Part shown: positions 37,597 through 47,233 of the stretch, piece after piece
How positions within the stretch are numbered: the stretch's first letter is position 1
How the letters are laid out: every line of letters begins with the position of its first letter
Assembly: GCA_029982205.1 (NCBI GenBank)
Contig: JARRCM010000009.1
Span: forward strand, 1-64,000
Length of the DNA: 64,000 bases
Source of the DNA: Thermosediminibacterales bacterium
GTDB lineage: Bacteria; Bacillota; Thermosediminibacteria; Koleobacterales; JARRCM01
Direction: 5' to 3'
The notes under the pieces: model-generated
What the model was told of the DNA's origin: nothing
The model's database searches: none
The model's input: only the letters and a program-made list of their open reading frames with translations
Made by a program: the position numbers and the translations under genes

Positions 37597-38865
37597 TTAT
37601 ATAATACCTTTTTCTTTAAGCTCATTAATTTTTTCTGTTGAATAGCCCAAAAGTTTTGTTAAAACAGCTTCATTATCTTGACCTAAGTAAGGTGCGCCCC
37701 TCCAAACTTTACCTGGTGTTTCGCTGAATTTCGGAACAATTCCAAAGGCTTTAATCGTTTTTCCTAAGGTCTGATCTTCATACTCAATAAAGTCCTCTCT
37801 ATCCAACCAATGCTTGTCATTTACCGCGTCTTCAGCAGTGTTGACTTTCGCACACCCTACTCTAAATTTAGCGAGATGTTCTACGACCTCATCAGCGGTT
37901 CTTTCTGACACCCATTTTATAGTTAATCTATCAAGCTCTCTTCCCTTTTCAGAGCTAACTGCCTCAACAGATGAAGCACAATCTTTGAAATTATAATAAT
38001 CAACATCTAAACCTAATGCTTCAATGAAACGTTTGTATACTGCCGGACCAAAAGCACCAATCGCAACATACCGATCATCTTTAGTCTTAAACAATCCATA
38101 CGGCTGAAATGCAGCTGCTTTTACCCCTGTCCTGGTTCTCAAAACATTTGCTTCAGTCCATGAAACGAATGTATCAGACAGTATTCTTGCATTTGCCTCA
38201 AACTGTGCTACATCAACAACCTGACCCTTTCCGGTTTTTTGTGCATTTATATATGCAGCAAGGGCTCCAAAAAGGGCGTGCAATGCCGAAATATAATCAT
38301 TTGTCCATGGTTTTGTAAGCATAGGCATAGAAGGCTCTGGATCTCCGTTAAGATGCATAAACCCACTGTAAGCCTGGCCAATCATATCGTACGATGCCCG
38401 ATCACACACTTCAGGAATTCCGCCAAATTGAGGTCTGCCATATCCGCTTATGTGAACTATTACAAGTTTCGGATTTACTTCCATCAGCATTTCATCTGAT
38501 ATCCCGTATTTTTCTAACCACACAAGGTTTTCCATAAATATATCAGCTTTTTTAATAAGACCCAAAAAAATGTCTTTGACTTCAGGAATGGAAAGGTTAA
38601 GGTTTAAGGTCATGCTTAATCTGTTTCTGGCATCCTGTGCCCAGCTTGTGCTCACCTTTTTCCCTTTATATTCAGCAAAAGGTGCTAATCCTCGGTAAGT
38701 ATCCCCAACTTTCGGTCTTTCAATATGGATTACCTCTGCACCAAAGTCAGCCATCATATTTGCCGCATGGGGCATTGCTACTATGCTTCCAGCTGTTATA
38801 ACCCTAATACCAGACAGCGGTCCAAATTCAGGTACTATAAACTGCTCTTTTGAATTGTTGTCCAT
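37597..38865 (-). CDS. CaiB/BaiF-type (class III) CoA-transferase
   Basis: A 422-residue family III CoA-transferase. It aligns along most of its length with carnitine CoA-transferase CaiB: F-G-P-L-S-G-I-R-V near the start, the D-F-G-A-E-V-I-H-I-E nucleotide-binding segment, W-T-N-D-Y containing the position of the catalytic Asp, and the near-identical tail C-A-K-V ... P-K-F-S-E-T-P-G-K-V-W-R-G-A-P. It would move CoA from product to incoming substrate. Last gene of the acyl-CoA dehydrogenase-EtfB-EtfA operon, so it probably activates the carboxylic acid reduced there. Confidence 0.85.
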   Translation of the reverse strand: MDNNSKEQFIVPEFGPLSGIRVITAGSIVAMPHAANMMADFGAEVIHIERPKVGDTYRGLAPFAEYKGKKVSTSWAQDARNRLSMTLNLNLSIPEVKDIFLGLIKKADIFMENLVWLEKYGISDEMLMEVNPKLVIVHISGYGRPQFGGIPEVCDRASYDMIGQAYSGFMHLNGDPEPSMPMLTKPWTNDYISALHALFGALAAYINAQKTGKGQVVDVAQFEANARILSDTFVSWTEANVLRTRTGVKAAAFQPYGLFKTKDDRYVAIGAFGPAVYKRFIEALGLDVDYYNFKDCASSVEAVSSEKGRELDRLTIKWVSERTADEVVEHLAKFRVGCAKVNTAEDAVNDKHWLDREDFIEYEDQTLGKTIKAFGIVPKFSETPGKVWRGAPYLGQDNEAVLTKLLGYSTEKINELKEKGII

Positions 38866-38899
38866 TAAATATGCCTCCTTTATAAATTGGTTAAATTTT

Positions 38900-39913
38900 T
38901 TATTTATTCAACATAGCCTTAAACTTTTTAATCAATTCAGGAACAATCTCTTCAACTCTTCCTACAATACCGTATGTTGCCACATTAAATATTGGTGCAT
39001 CAGGGTTTTTGTCAATAGCGACTATGACATCGGCAGACTGCATACCTACCGTAAATTGAACGGCCCCTGAAATGCCACATGTAATAATAAGTTTAGGTTT
39101 CACAGTTTTACCGCTTTGACCGATCTGATAATATGGAGGAAGCCATCCTTCATCTACTAAAGGTCTTGTCACACCTATAGTTCCTCCCAAGACATCTGCA
39201 AGCTCCTTTATTAATTTAAGGTTTTCTTTAGTTTCTAAACCGCGTCCACCAGCTACTATAACATCAGCTTCCTCAATTTTAGGCCCTTTTGACTCTTCTT
39301 TAGCAGTTTCAATGATTTTAACTGGTATGTCTTCTTCTTTTATATTTACCTTCTTTCTAACAATCTCGCCTGTTCTTGAACTGTCCCTTGCCGGCATAGG
39401 AAATACTTTTGGCCTTACAGTTGTCATCTGAGGTCTGTGATTAGGACAGATTATCTTACACATTATGTTTCCGCCATAGGAAGGTTTTGTCTGAATAAGC
39501 AAACCATTATCGTCAACTTCCAAATCCAAGCAATCAGCGGTCAAACCGGTTTTTAGTCTTGCAGCGACCCTTGGCGCAAGGTCTCTTCCTACAGAAGTCG
39601 CTCCATATATTATCATTGACGGTTTGTATTCATTCACCAATTCTACCAGTATATCAGTATAGGGGTTTGTGCGGTATTTAGAGAACACAGGTGAGTCAGC
39701 CAGAATAACTTCATCTGCTCCAAAATAAATCAGTTCATGTGCTGTATCCTCCAAATTTTCACCAATCAAAACCGCGCTGAGCTTTTGCCCCAATTTATCG
39801 GCAAACTCTCTACATTTACCCAACAACTCGAAAGTTACGTTTGCAATCACTCCATCCCTCTGTTCCGCAAACACCCATATGCCTTTGTATTCACTGGAAT
39901 TTGTAGCTGTCAT
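38900..39913 (-). CDS. etfA: Electron transfer flavoprotein alpha subunit
   Basis: A 337-residue FAD-binding subunit. The C-terminal FAD motif (G-I-S-G-A-V-Q-F-T-V-G-M, then V-A-I-D-K-N-P-D-A-P-I-F) is characteristic, and R-P-K-V-F-P-M ends domain I. ATG 39913 follows AGGAGGT by 8 bases, while the ATG 15 codons earlier lies within etfB. Together with EtfB it carries electrons to the acyl-CoA dehydrogenase; in anaerobes such pairs may bifurcate electrons with ferredoxin. Confidence 0.93.
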   Translation of the reverse strand: MTATNSSEYKGIWVFAEQRDGVIANVTFELLGKCREFADKLGQKLSAVLIGENLEDTAHELIYFGADEVILADSPVFSKYRTNPYTDILVELVNEYKPSMIIYGATSVGRDLAPRVAARLKTGLTADCLDLEVDDNGLLIQTKPSYGGNIMCKIICPNHRPQMTTVRPKVFPMPARDSSRTGEIVRKKVNIKEEDIPVKIIETAKEESKGPKIEEADVIVAGGRGLETKENLKLIKELADVLGGTIGVTRPLVDEGWLPPYYQIGQSGKTVKPKLIITCGISGAVQFTVGMQSADVIVAIDKNPDAPIFNVATYGIVGRVEEIVPELIKKFKAMLNK

Positions 39914-39926
39914 CCTTATCAACCTC

Positions 39927-40709
39927 CTATAACACTTTCTTTTCCCTGAGTTTTTCAAACAGGGTGTTTGCGATCTCTTCTGCGGTACCTTGAATCATTT
40001 CTACTTCAGTAGTCTTCTCAGGTGTAAATATATCCACCACTTGTGTAGGTGAACCTTTTAATCCTATTTGTTCCGGGTCTGCGTTGAGTTCACTTGCCGA
40101 CCATATGGGGATTTCTTTACGAGCGGCCTTCATTATTTTAATAGGTGATGGGTATCTCGGTTCATTAAGTTCTTTTGTTGTTGTAATAACTGCCGGCAGT
40201 TTTACTGTTACCTTTTCTACCGCATCTTCTAACAGCCTTTCCGCAACAACAGCGTCATTTTCAAGCTTAAGGCTTTTTACAAATGTTATTTGAGGTATTC
40301 CCAACCTCTCAGCAATCTCCGGGCCAACCTGGCCTGTATCAGCATCTACTGCATGCTTGCCGCAGAAAATCAGGTCATAGTTCCCGATTTTTTTGATGGC
40401 TTCTGCCAATACATAGGATGTGGCCAGGGTATCAGCCCCTGCAAATGCCCTGTCACTGATTAATATCGCTTCATCTACTCCCATGGCTAAAGCTTCTTTT
40501 AGAGACTCTTTAAACTGCGGAGGCCCCATGCTTATCGCCGTTACCTTCCCGCCATACTCATCTTTTATTTTAACCGCTTCTTCTATAGCGTTTTTATCAA
40601 AAGGATTAATTACCCCTTCAATGCCCTCTCTAATTAAATTTTTTGTAACTGGGTCAATTTTTACATCCATAGTATCTGGAACTTGTTTTACACATACTAT
40701 TATGTTCAT
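39927..40709 (-). CDS. etfB: Electron transfer flavoprotein beta subunit
   Basis: A 260-residue partner of EtfA. The N-terminal M-N-I-I-V-C-V-K-Q-V-P-D-T start and the nucleotide-binding segment D-A-D-T-G-Q-V-G-P (about residues 122-130) are typical; the D-x-D-T-x-Q-V-G-P form occurs in Etf groups that include FixA and electron-bifurcating proteins. It sits directly after the acyl-CoA dehydrogenase gene and 13 bases before etfA. Confidence 0.93.
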   Translation of the reverse strand: MNIIVCVKQVPDTMDVKIDPVTKNLIREGIEGVINPFDKNAIEEAVKIKDEYGGKVTAISMGPPQFKESLKEALAMGVDEAILISDRAFAGADTLATSYVLAEAIKKIGNYDLIFCGKHAVDADTGQVGPEIAERLGIPQITFVKSLKLENDAVVAERLLEDAVEKVTVKLPAVITTTKELNEPRYPSPIKIMKAARKEIPIWSASELNADPEQIGLKGSPTQVVDIFTPEKTTEVEMIQGTAEEIANTLFEKLREKKVL

Positions 40710-40732
40710 TTTTCTCCACCTTCATAATTTTA

Positions 40733-41875
40733 TTATTTGCTTCTAAGAACAGTGCTGCCTATAACCATTCTCAGCACTTCCGATGCACCTTCGCCGATTT
40801 CTAAAAGTTTTGCATCTCTTAATAGCCTTTCCGGTGCATAATCTCTGGTATAGCCATATCCCCCAAGTATCTGTATGGCGTTCTTTGCAGTTTTCATCGC
40901 CATTTCAGAACCAAAAACTTTAACCATAGCAGCTTCCTTACTGTATCTGATTTTCTTGTCTCTTAAAGTGGCTGTCTTATAAACCATAAGCCTCGTTGCT
41001 TCTATTTCCATTTCCATATCTGCAATCATAAACTGAACGGCCTGGAAGTTTCCAATGGGCTGACCAAAAGCATATCTCTCTTTTGCATATTTTACCGCTA
41101 TATCTTTTGCAGCCTCCGCCAGGCCAACGGCCATAGCCCCAACATGCATACGGCCTCCGTCTAGTGCTACCATTGCAATCTTAAATCCTTCTCCTTCTTT
41201 GCCCAAAAGGTTTTCTTTCGGAACTCTGCAGTCTTTAAGGATTAGTTCAGTTGTTATTGAACCCCGGCATCCCATCTTGTCTTCTTTTTTACCAATAGAA
41301 AATCCGGGGCTGCCTTTTTCAACTATAAAGGTGCTTATCCCTTTAACGCCTTTTGATTTATCTGTTTTTACTGCGATTACATAAATGTCAGCTGCATCGC
41401 CGTTTGTAACAAAAGCTTTTGTCCCGTTTAAAACCCATTCATCACCATCAAGCTCTGCAGTAGCTTGAATCGCTGCGGCATCTGAACCTGCTACTGGTTC
41501 AGTTAATGAAAATGCTGCAATTTTTTCGCCGGTTAATGCAGGAGTCAGGTATTTTTTCTTCTGTTCTTCATTACCAAAAAGGTTGATTGCATCTACCGCC
41601 AGCCAATGAGCGTCAAGTGTTAATGCCACACTCGCACTGCCTTTTGCCAGCTCTTCAATTGTAATTACACCACAAACCGAATCGGCACCTGCACCTCCAT
41701 ATTCCTCCGGGTAAGGAATACCGAAAAGCCCGTTTTCTGCCATTTTTTTCATGATGTCATACGGAAACTCTCCGGTCCTGTCCATTTCTTCATCTCGAGG
41801 CGCCACTTCCTTTTCGGTAAATTCTCTTACCATCTTTCGAATCATCTTTTGTTCTTCTGTTAATTCAAAGTTCAA
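40733..41875 (-). CDS. Acyl-CoA dehydrogenase (CaiA/Bcd-like)
   Basis: A 380-residue flavoenzyme that interconverts acyl-CoA and 2-enoyl-CoA. Domains follow the family: N-terminal helical part, the F-S-L-T-E-P-x-A-G-S-D substrate/FAD loop (about 127-137), and C-terminal I-G-E-G-A-S-E-V-L-R with the catalytic-base Glu position of short-chain enzymes. The TTG start has GGAGG 10 bases upstream. With EtfAB and a CaiB-type transferase it most likely works in the reducing direction on an enoyl-CoA. A sigma54 promoter lies 99 bases upstream. Confidence 0.9.
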   Translation of the reverse strand: MNFELTEEQKMIRKMVREFTEKEVAPRDEEMDRTGEFPYDIMKKMAENGLFGIPYPEEYGGAGADSVCGVITIEELAKGSASVALTLDAHWLAVDAINLFGNEEQKKKYLTPALTGEKIAAFSLTEPVAGSDAAAIQATAELDGDEWVLNGTKAFVTNGDAADIYVIAVKTDKSKGVKGISTFIVEKGSPGFSIGKKEDKMGCRGSITTELILKDCRVPKENLLGKEGEGFKIAMVALDGGRMHVGAMAVGLAEAAKDIAVKYAKERYAFGQPIGNFQAVQFMIADMEMEIEATRLMVYKTATLRDKKIRYSKEAAMVKVFGSEMAMKTAKNAIQILGGYGYTRDYAPERLLRDAKLLEIGEGASEVLRMVIGSTVLRSK

Positions 41876-41973
41876 AGTTCCTCAACCTCCTTTTGATAAA
41901 TTTATGTCTCAGGATTCATTGATTGTGAAAAAACAAACAATGACATTTGTTATATATATGTTATATATAATTA

Positions 41974-41990
41974 ATGCAAGTCTCATGCCA
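41974..41990 (-). promoter_or_regulatory. Sigma54 (-24/-12) promoter
   Basis: On the minus strand TGGCATGAGACTTGCAT matches TGGCAC-N5-TTGCA with GG and GC at the required spacing. It faces the acyl-CoA dehydrogenase-etfBA-CoA-transferase operon, directly downstream of the sigma54 activator gene. Transcription should start near 41962. Confidence 0.85.
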
Positions 41991-42018
41991 TTATTATTAT
42001 CTGACTAAGAAAAATAAA

Positions 42019-42042
42019 TATTCCCCTATATATAGGGGAATA
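42019..42042 (-). terminator. Terminator of the sigma54 activator gene
   Basis: A 24-base perfect palindrome, TATTCCCCTATA and its complement, followed on the minus strand by TTTATTTTTC. It separates the activator gene from the sigma54 promoter. An operator role is also possible. Confidence 0.7.
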
Positions 42043-42099
42043 TAAACAAAAAAGAATTCATGTTAATATATTGCCCTTATGTATTACTTAATAAATATG

Positions 42100-42164
42100 T
42101 GCGTTTACGCATATTGGCTTGCGTTAAAATACATGATTCAAAACACGAAGCATCTTACAATGCT
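42100..42164. promoter_or_regulatory. Candidate upstream activating sites for the sigma54 activator
   Basis: Two dyads with GCG/GCAT-like half-sites: TGCGTTTACGCA (42100-42111) and AGCAT-N6-ATGCT (42149-42164), 110-175 bases upstream of the -24/-12 promoter, the usual distance for enhancer-binding proteins. Confidence 0.5.
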
Positions 42165-42201
42165 AAGTTCTATTTTATAATGTGTAATATCGCATATGTT
42201 A

Positions 42202-42217
42202 TATGCATTAATGCATA
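42202..42217. promoter_or_regulatory. 16-bp perfect palindrome at the end of the activator gene
   Basis: TATGCATTAATGCATA spans the activator's stop codon about 220 bases upstream of the sigma54 promoter. It shares ATGCAT-type half-sites with the dyads at 42149-42164, so it may be a further activator binding site. Confidence 0.4.
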
Positions 42218-43683
42218 CTTTTTTTGTTCTTATAAATATTGTATTTTTGTTTTTTCCTTGTCAATGTAGACAAATCAATACCAAGCGCTTTTGCTGCCTC
42301 ATTTAATGTAGCATATGTCTCTACAGCCTGCTGAATTGCCAACCTCTCAGTGTTTTCAATTATTTGTTTCAGAGTCTTTTCATCGGAAAGAACATGAGGG
42401 TTTTCTACATTCTCAAGGTGTTTTGGTAAGTCTTCTATTCCGATAGCTCTATGCGGCACCATAATAATTAATCTCTCTAATGTGTTTTCAAGTTCTCTAA
42501 CATTTCCAGGCCAGGATAGTGTTTTAAAATAATCAACAACCTCCGGAAGCAGGATTTTATCAGTTTCATATTTTTTATTTAACTTCTTCAAAAAATGATA
42601 AATCAGGGGAACTATATCCTCTTTTCGATGTCTTAGAGGCGGAACATATATCGGTATAATATTCAGACGATAAAAAAGGTCACTCCTGAAAAGCCCTTTT
42701 TTGCACATTTTATCAAGGTTTTGATGAGTTGCAGCTATAAAACGAACACTTACTTTTCGTTTCTTAACACCACCTATTCGCATTACCTCTTGAGTCTGCA
42801 GCACATTTAGGAGTTTAACCTGTAGGCTAAGGGGCATTTCACCTATTTCATCCAGGAAAAGAGTACCTCCATCTGCCAGCTCCATAAGGCCCGGTTTGCC
42901 TTCTTTCCTTGCACCTGTAAACGCTCCTTTTTCATATCCAAACAGTTCAGATTCTATAAGGTTTTCAGGTACCGCTCCACAGTTTATATGAATAAAATTA
43001 CCGGTTTGACTTCGGTTGCTGAGTTTGTGGATAAGTTCTGCAATCACGCCTTTTCCGGTACCGGATTCACCAGTAATCAAAACCGTAGCATCGACTTTCG
43101 CTACCCGTTGAATTGTATTTATAATAGAAGTTATTGCACTACTGTGCCCTACAAGTTTGCTCTTAATCAACTGGTTTGATTTCATTTCTTGTAACTGACG
43201 CTCATAATTTTTATATAATTCCTTTGTTTTTTTTAGGTTTTCTTTTATAGCATTCAGTTCAGTTAAATCTCTACATGTACATACAATTTTTTCTAATTCA
43301 TCTCTGCTGTTTTTGATAGGTATCCCTGTGACCATAACCTCTTTGTTGTTTAAAAACCTGATCATTTTAGTTACGGGCTGACATTTTTCAATAACATCTA
43401 GCACAACAGATTCGGAATAAAAACCGTTTTTAACAAGATATTTTACGTTCTTGCCTATTGCCTGTTTGAAATTTATTCCGGTTATTCGCACAAAAGCTTT
43501 ATTATAAAAAAGCACCCAGCCATTATGGTCGGTAATCAAAACACCATCTGAAACCGAATCAAAAATAGTTCTAAACTCCTCTTTTGTAAAAGTGATTATA
43601 CTATCACCTATTTCAAAAACGCTCAACATCGGATTTTTTTGCAGATTTTTGCCATCCATACTTACCCGCCCCCAGTTTTTCAT
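42208..43683 (-). CDS. PAS-domain sigma54-dependent transcriptional activator
   Basis: A 491-residue enhancer-binding protein. A PAS sensor domain (about residues 35-145), a short linker coiled coil (145-180), then the AAA+ domain with Walker A G-E-S-G-T-G-K-G (about 205-212), sigma54-contact loop G-A-F-T-G-A and G-T-L-F-L-D-E-I-G. The C-terminus carries a Fis-type helix-turn-helix ([15 protein letters not shown]). It lies immediately upstream of a sigma54 promoter driving the acyl-CoA reduction operon, which it very probably activates. A start at 43659 is an alternative. Confidence 0.93.
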   Translation of the reverse strand: MKNWGRVSMDGKNLQKNPMLSVFEIGDSIITFTKEEFRTIFDSVSDGVLITDHNGWVLFYNKAFVRITGINFKQAIGKNVKYLVKNGFYSESVVLDVIEKCQPVTKMIRFLNNKEVMVTGIPIKNSRDELEKIVCTCRDLTELNAIKENLKKTKELYKNYERQLQEMKSNQLIKSKLVGHSSAITSIINTIQRVAKVDATVLITGESGTGKGVIAELIHKLSNRSQTGNFIHINCGAVPENLIESELFGYEKGAFTGARKEGKPGLMELADGGTLFLDEIGEMPLSLQVKLLNVLQTQEVMRIGGVKKRKVSVRFIAATHQNLDKMCKKGLFRSDLFYRLNIIPIYVPPLRHRKEDIVPLIYHFLKKLNKKYETDKILLPEVVDYFKTLSWPGNVRELENTLERLIIMVPHRAIGIEDLPKHLENVENPHVLSDEKTLKQIIENTERLAIQQAVETYATLNEAAKALGIDLSTLTRKKQKYNIYKNKKSMH

Positions 43684-43733
43684 GAAAAACTCTCTGTTTT
43701 TTATATTAACAAACTGTTTAACCTATGACAACA

Positions 43734-43754
43734 AAAAAATGCCCGGCGGCATTT
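43734..43754 (-). terminator. Terminator after the YdcZ-like gene
   Basis: Stem AAATGCC/GGCATTT around CGGC, followed on the minus strand by a T-run. It lies 26 bases past the stop. Confidence 0.8.
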
Positions 43755-43779
43755 CTATTTAATACTTACAGTATAAGTT

Positions 43780-44229
43780 TTAGTTTAACAAAAGCTTTGC
43801 TCCTGTTGCAAGGAGGACAAGGCCTGCTAACTTTATCCAGGAAAAGGGAACCTGTTTAAGACCAAACAAACCAAAATGATCAACTGCCATCGCAGTTAAA
43901 ACCTGCCCCACAATTATCGCAGTGGTGGCAACTGCTGCACCCAATTTCGGAATGCTGATAACGACACCATATGTAATCAAAACCCCTATTAGCCCTCCCA
44001 TATAAAGATACCAGGGAGCTTTGCTAAAGTTATTAAAATCACCTTTTCCTGTATGAAGAAGAAAAAGCATAATAACAAGCACAATTGAAGCTGATAAATG
44101 TACCAAAAACGTTGTTTCCCAGAGCCCTATTATTTTCCCCAGTGCTGAATTAATAGCGCCCTGTAATGCCATTGCTATTCCGGCCACTAATGCCATAAAA
44201 AGAAAAAACAGACCTCCAGAAAAAGACAA
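43780..44229 (-). CDS. YdcZ/DUF606-family membrane protein (DMT superfamily half)
   Basis: A 149-residue protein with five predicted helices. The N-terminal helix pattern (A-L-Q-G-A-I-N-S-A-L-G) and the L-G-A-A-V-A-T-T-A-I-I-V-G-Q segment are typical of DUF606 proteins, half-size relatives of the drug/metabolite transporter superfamily thought to work as dimers. Substrate unknown. Located between the sigma54 activator and the thioesterase-like gene. Confidence 0.78.
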   Translation of the reverse strand: MSFSGGLFFLFMALVAGIAMALQGAINSALGKIIGLWETTFLVHLSASIVLVIMLFLLHTGKGDFNNFSKAPWYLYMGGLIGVLITYGVVISIPKLGAAVATTAIIVGQVLTAMAVDHFGLFGLKQVPFSWIKLAGLVLLATGAKLLLN

Positions 44230-44328
44230 TACAGTTTCCTCCTATTCAATACATGTTTTTCATAATCAATAAATTAATCCTTAATAATTTCCCCTTTTTC
44301 TGGAGGAGTTATTCCATAATTTGAACTG

Positions 44329-44724
44329 TTAACTCTGTTTTTTCGCCTGATTTTTCTTCATAAATTTTTCTATGTCGATTATAAACCTTTCATGGCTTCC
44401 TTCACCTATCTTTTCCTTTTCATCATAAGCTTCAACCTTAAACACAAGCCGACGACCGTCAACCTCTATAAGTTCAGCCTTTGCTGTTGCTTCCATCCCT
44501 ATGGGTGTTGCTGCTAAATGTTTAATATCTACTCTGGTTCCCACAGTTGTTTGACCTTCTGGCAGGTATTCCTGGACACAGTTTTTTGCTGCACCTTCCA
44601 TTATTGCTACAAGCATAGGGGTAGAAAGCACTTCCACAAAACCACTACCAAACTTAGCTGCGGTATGTTCAAACTCTACTTTCAGTTTGAGTTCTCCTTT
44701 TATACCCGGCTTAAGCCGACTCAT
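44329..44724 (-). CDS. FlK-like hotdog-fold acyl-CoA thioesterase
   Basis: A 131-residue single hotdog domain. The triad of fluoroacetyl-CoA thioesterase FlK is recognisable: Thr in S-T-P-M-L-V, Glu in I-M-E-G-A-A, and His in I-K-H-L-A-A-T-P-I-G. Most bacterial homologues do not meet fluoroacetate; they probably hydrolyse other small acyl-CoAs. Near the acyl-CoA dehydrogenase operon, so a role in releasing CoA there is possible, but it has its own gap on both sides. Confidence 0.75.
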   Translation of the reverse strand: MSRLKPGIKGELKLKVEFEHTAAKFGSGFVEVLSTPMLVAIMEGAAKNCVQEYLPEGQTTVGTRVDIKHLAATPIGMEATAKAELIEVDGRRLVFKVEAYDEKEKIGEGSHERFIIDIEKFMKKNQAKKQS

Positions 44725-44814
44725 AAACAGGCCTCCTTTAGTGTTTTTATTTTAATATGTTTTTTTAAGTATTATAACATATATCTTCATATGTTTCACA
44801 TGTTCGGCCAACTG

Positions 44815-45267
44815 CTAAAACATCTTCTTTATCAAAGCTTCTCCCACCGTAACCCAAAATACTGCCCATGATATATCTGCAATCCCAATATAAAACATAA
44901 AAACCAGTAAAGGTGTCCTGCTAGCTCCAAGAACCCATGCTCCCTGAGCGTATCCACCTAACCACCGCAGCACCAGCATTACACCCGGCCCTCTTTTTGA
45001 TATCTGTTTCGTTGCATGAACTAACCATCTGCTTTTACTATTAAATAGTAAACTTCCTCCAGTGTAACCGATATAGTATCCTGTAATGTTTCCCAAGAAA
45101 CTGCCGCCAGCTGCATAACCCACTGCTGCCAGTGTCGATATTTGCCCTTTGGCAACCAGATAATCAAGCAATCCAAACAATAAAGGAAGTGGTAACGGAA
45201 ACCCTATCCCCTGAAGAACAAAACCTATGAAAACCGTAAATTCATTTCCTTTTAATAAAAGATTCAT
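44815..45267 (-). CDS. DedA/VTT-domain membrane protein
   Basis: A 150-residue membrane protein. The G-G-S-F-L-G-N-I-T-G-Y-Y-I-G-Y segment and R-W-L-G-G-Y-A-Q-G correspond to the conserved loops of DedA proteins (lipid-phosphate scramblase/transporter-related). It is shorter than the usual 200 residues, with fewer N-terminal and C-terminal helices. Function cannot be defined further. Confidence 0.75.
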   Translation of the reverse strand: MNLLLKGNEFTVFIGFVLQGIGFPLPLPLLFGLLDYLVAKGQISTLAAVGYAAGGSFLGNITGYYIGYTGGSLLFNSKSRWLVHATKQISKRGPGVMLVLRWLGGYAQGAWVLGASRTPLLVFMFYIGIADISWAVFWVTVGEALIKKMF

Positions 45268-45312
45268 GTTAACAACACCTTCATCTGCAGCCTTGTTTTT
45301 AAGATATAAAAA

Positions 45313-45354
45313 AGATAGGCATATTTACATCATACTCGTAAATACTGCCTATCT
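45313..45354 (-). terminator. Terminator after ftsH
   Basis: Two-part hairpin: AGATAGGCA/TGCCTATCT outside and ATTTAC/GTAAAT inside, with TTTTTTATA following on the minus strand. It begins 6 bases past the ftsH stop. Confidence 0.82.
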
Positions 45355-45359
45355 ATTAA

Positions 45360-47156
45360 TCACACACTTGCAAACACTTGTTGAAACTCTTCTGCATTAA
45401 GTTTTTCTTTTTCTAATAGCACATCTGCCACTTTATGAAGTTTTTTGATGTTTTCTTTTAGAAGGGTTTCAGCTCTCTGATAGCATTTGTCTATTATTGC
45501 CCTGATCTCTTTGTCAATGGCAGCTGCTATTTCTTCACTGTAGTTCCTCTGCTGCCCAATATCCCGTCCAAGAAACACCTCTTCATGCCTATGGCCCAAG
45601 GTGATAGGCCCTAAGGTTTCACTCATGCCAAACTCGGTAACCATTCTACGGGCTATTTTTGTAGCTCTTTCAAGGTCATTTTGAGCACCGGTGCTTATCT
45701 CATTCAACACCAGCTGTTCAGATACGCGTCCTCCCAAAAGATGTGTAACCTGGTCTAGAAGTTCACTTTTCGCCATAAAGTAACGGTCTTCCTTAGGCAG
45801 TATCATAGTATATCCTCCTGCCCGACCCCTTGGCACTATTGATACTTCATGAACAGGGTCAACATTCGGCAGGAGTTGTGCCACAACAGCGTGACCTGCC
45901 TCATGATAAGCCACCAAACGGCGTTCTTTTTCACTCATTACACGGCTCTTTTTCTCAGGGCCGGCTACCACTCTGGTAATAGCCTCCTCTAACTCTGTCA
46001 TTGATATTTTTCGTTTATTTCGACGGGCAGAAAGAAGTGCAGCCTCATTGATAAGATTTTCCAAATCGGCACCTGTAAAGCCAGGCGTCCTTCTAGCAAG
46101 CACTTCAAGGCTTACATTCTCATCAAGGGGTTTTGAACGTGAGTGAACCTTAAGTATGGCTTCACGCCCTTTTATATCAGGTACATCTACAACTACCTGA
46201 CGGTCAAATCTGCCCGGGCGCAGTAGTGCAGGGTCTAAAATATCAGGTCGGTTTGTGGCTGCGATTATTATTATCCCTTCATTCATGCCAAATCCATCCA
46301 TCTCAACAAGAAGCTGGTTAAGTGTCTGCTCTCTTTCATCATGGCCCCCTCCAAGGCCTGCACCCCTTTGACGGCCTACAGCATCTATTTCGTCTATAAA
46401 CACTATACATGGCGCATTCTTTTTTGCCTGTTCAAACAGGTCTCTTACCCTTGAAGCACCAACTCCAACAAACATCTCCACAAAGTCTGATCCGCTAATA
46501 CTAAAAAAAGGTACTCCCGCTTCTCCCGCTACTGCCCTTGCAAGAAGTGTTTTTCCCGTTCCCGGAGGGCCAACCAGAAGCACTCCTTTAGGTATTCTTG
46601 CGCCTAACTCAATAAACTTTTTTGGATGTTTTAAAAACTCAACGACTTCTTCCAGCTCTTCTTTTGCTTCATCTACTCCTGCAACGTCTTTAAAAGTAAC
46701 GCGTTTTTTCTCTTCGCTATATAATCTTGCACGGCTTTTACCGAAAGACATTACACGATTTCCGCCTCCCTGCTGCTGCATAAAAAAGAACCATGCTCCT
46801 ATAAACAGTAAAACCAAAAACAGGGAAGGCAGTATTTGAGCCCACCACGGAGGCTCAGGTGGAGGCTCACTGGAAAACTGTATTTCACCCGAATCTATTT
46901 TAGGCTGAATTCTTTCCATAAAAATAGAAACATCTGGCACATAACTTATGAATTTACTGCCGTTTTTTAAAACTCCTTTGACATTTTTATCAACGAGGGT
47001 TATCTTTTCTACTTGGCCCTTATCTAATGCCAGAATGAGCTGGGTATAATCTATTTTTGTTATATCGCCCTCTTTGTTTGAGTACCACTGTACCAGCGAA
47101 AGTATTAAAATAAAAATCAGCAAATAAAAACTGATGTTTCTAAAAAGCTTGTTCAA
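45360..47156 (-). CDS. ftsH: ATP-dependent zinc metalloprotease FtsH
   Basis: A 598-residue membrane AAA+ protease for quality control and regulatory proteolysis. Two N-terminal membrane helices (about 7-25 and 105-125) flank an extracytoplasmic domain. Walker A G-P-P-G-T-G-K-T is near residue 198, the second region of homology follows, and the zinc site H-E-A-G-H is near 418. TTG start behind GGGAGG. Placed after hpt as in B. subtilis (tilS-hpt-ftsH). Confidence 0.97.
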   Translation of the reverse strand: MNKLFRNISFYLLIFILILSLVQWYSNKEGDITKIDYTQLILALDKGQVEKITLVDKNVKGVLKNGSKFISYVPDVSIFMERIQPKIDSGEIQFSSEPPPEPPWWAQILPSLFLVLLFIGAWFFFMQQQGGGNRVMSFGKSRARLYSEEKKRVTFKDVAGVDEAKEELEEVVEFLKHPKKFIELGARIPKGVLLVGPPGTGKTLLARAVAGEAGVPFFSISGSDFVEMFVGVGASRVRDLFEQAKKNAPCIVFIDEIDAVGRQRGAGLGGGHDEREQTLNQLLVEMDGFGMNEGIIIIAATNRPDILDPALLRPGRFDRQVVVDVPDIKGREAILKVHSRSKPLDENVSLEVLARRTPGFTGADLENLINEAALLSARRNKRKISMTELEEAITRVVAGPEKKSRVMSEKERRLVAYHEAGHAVVAQLLPNVDPVHEVSIVPRGRAGGYTMILPKEDRYFMAKSELLDQVTHLLGGRVSEQLVLNEISTGAQNDLERATKIARRMVTEFGMSETLGPITLGHRHEEVFLGRDIGQQRNYSEEIAAAIDKEIRAIIDKCYQRAETLLKENIKKLHKVADVLLEKEKLNAEEFQQVFASV

Positions 47157-47233
47157 ATAATTGACCTCCCTTCTAATTCAGCGGGCATATCATTTCCTAT
47201 TGTAACACAATACATTTTAAATTACAACAGGTT

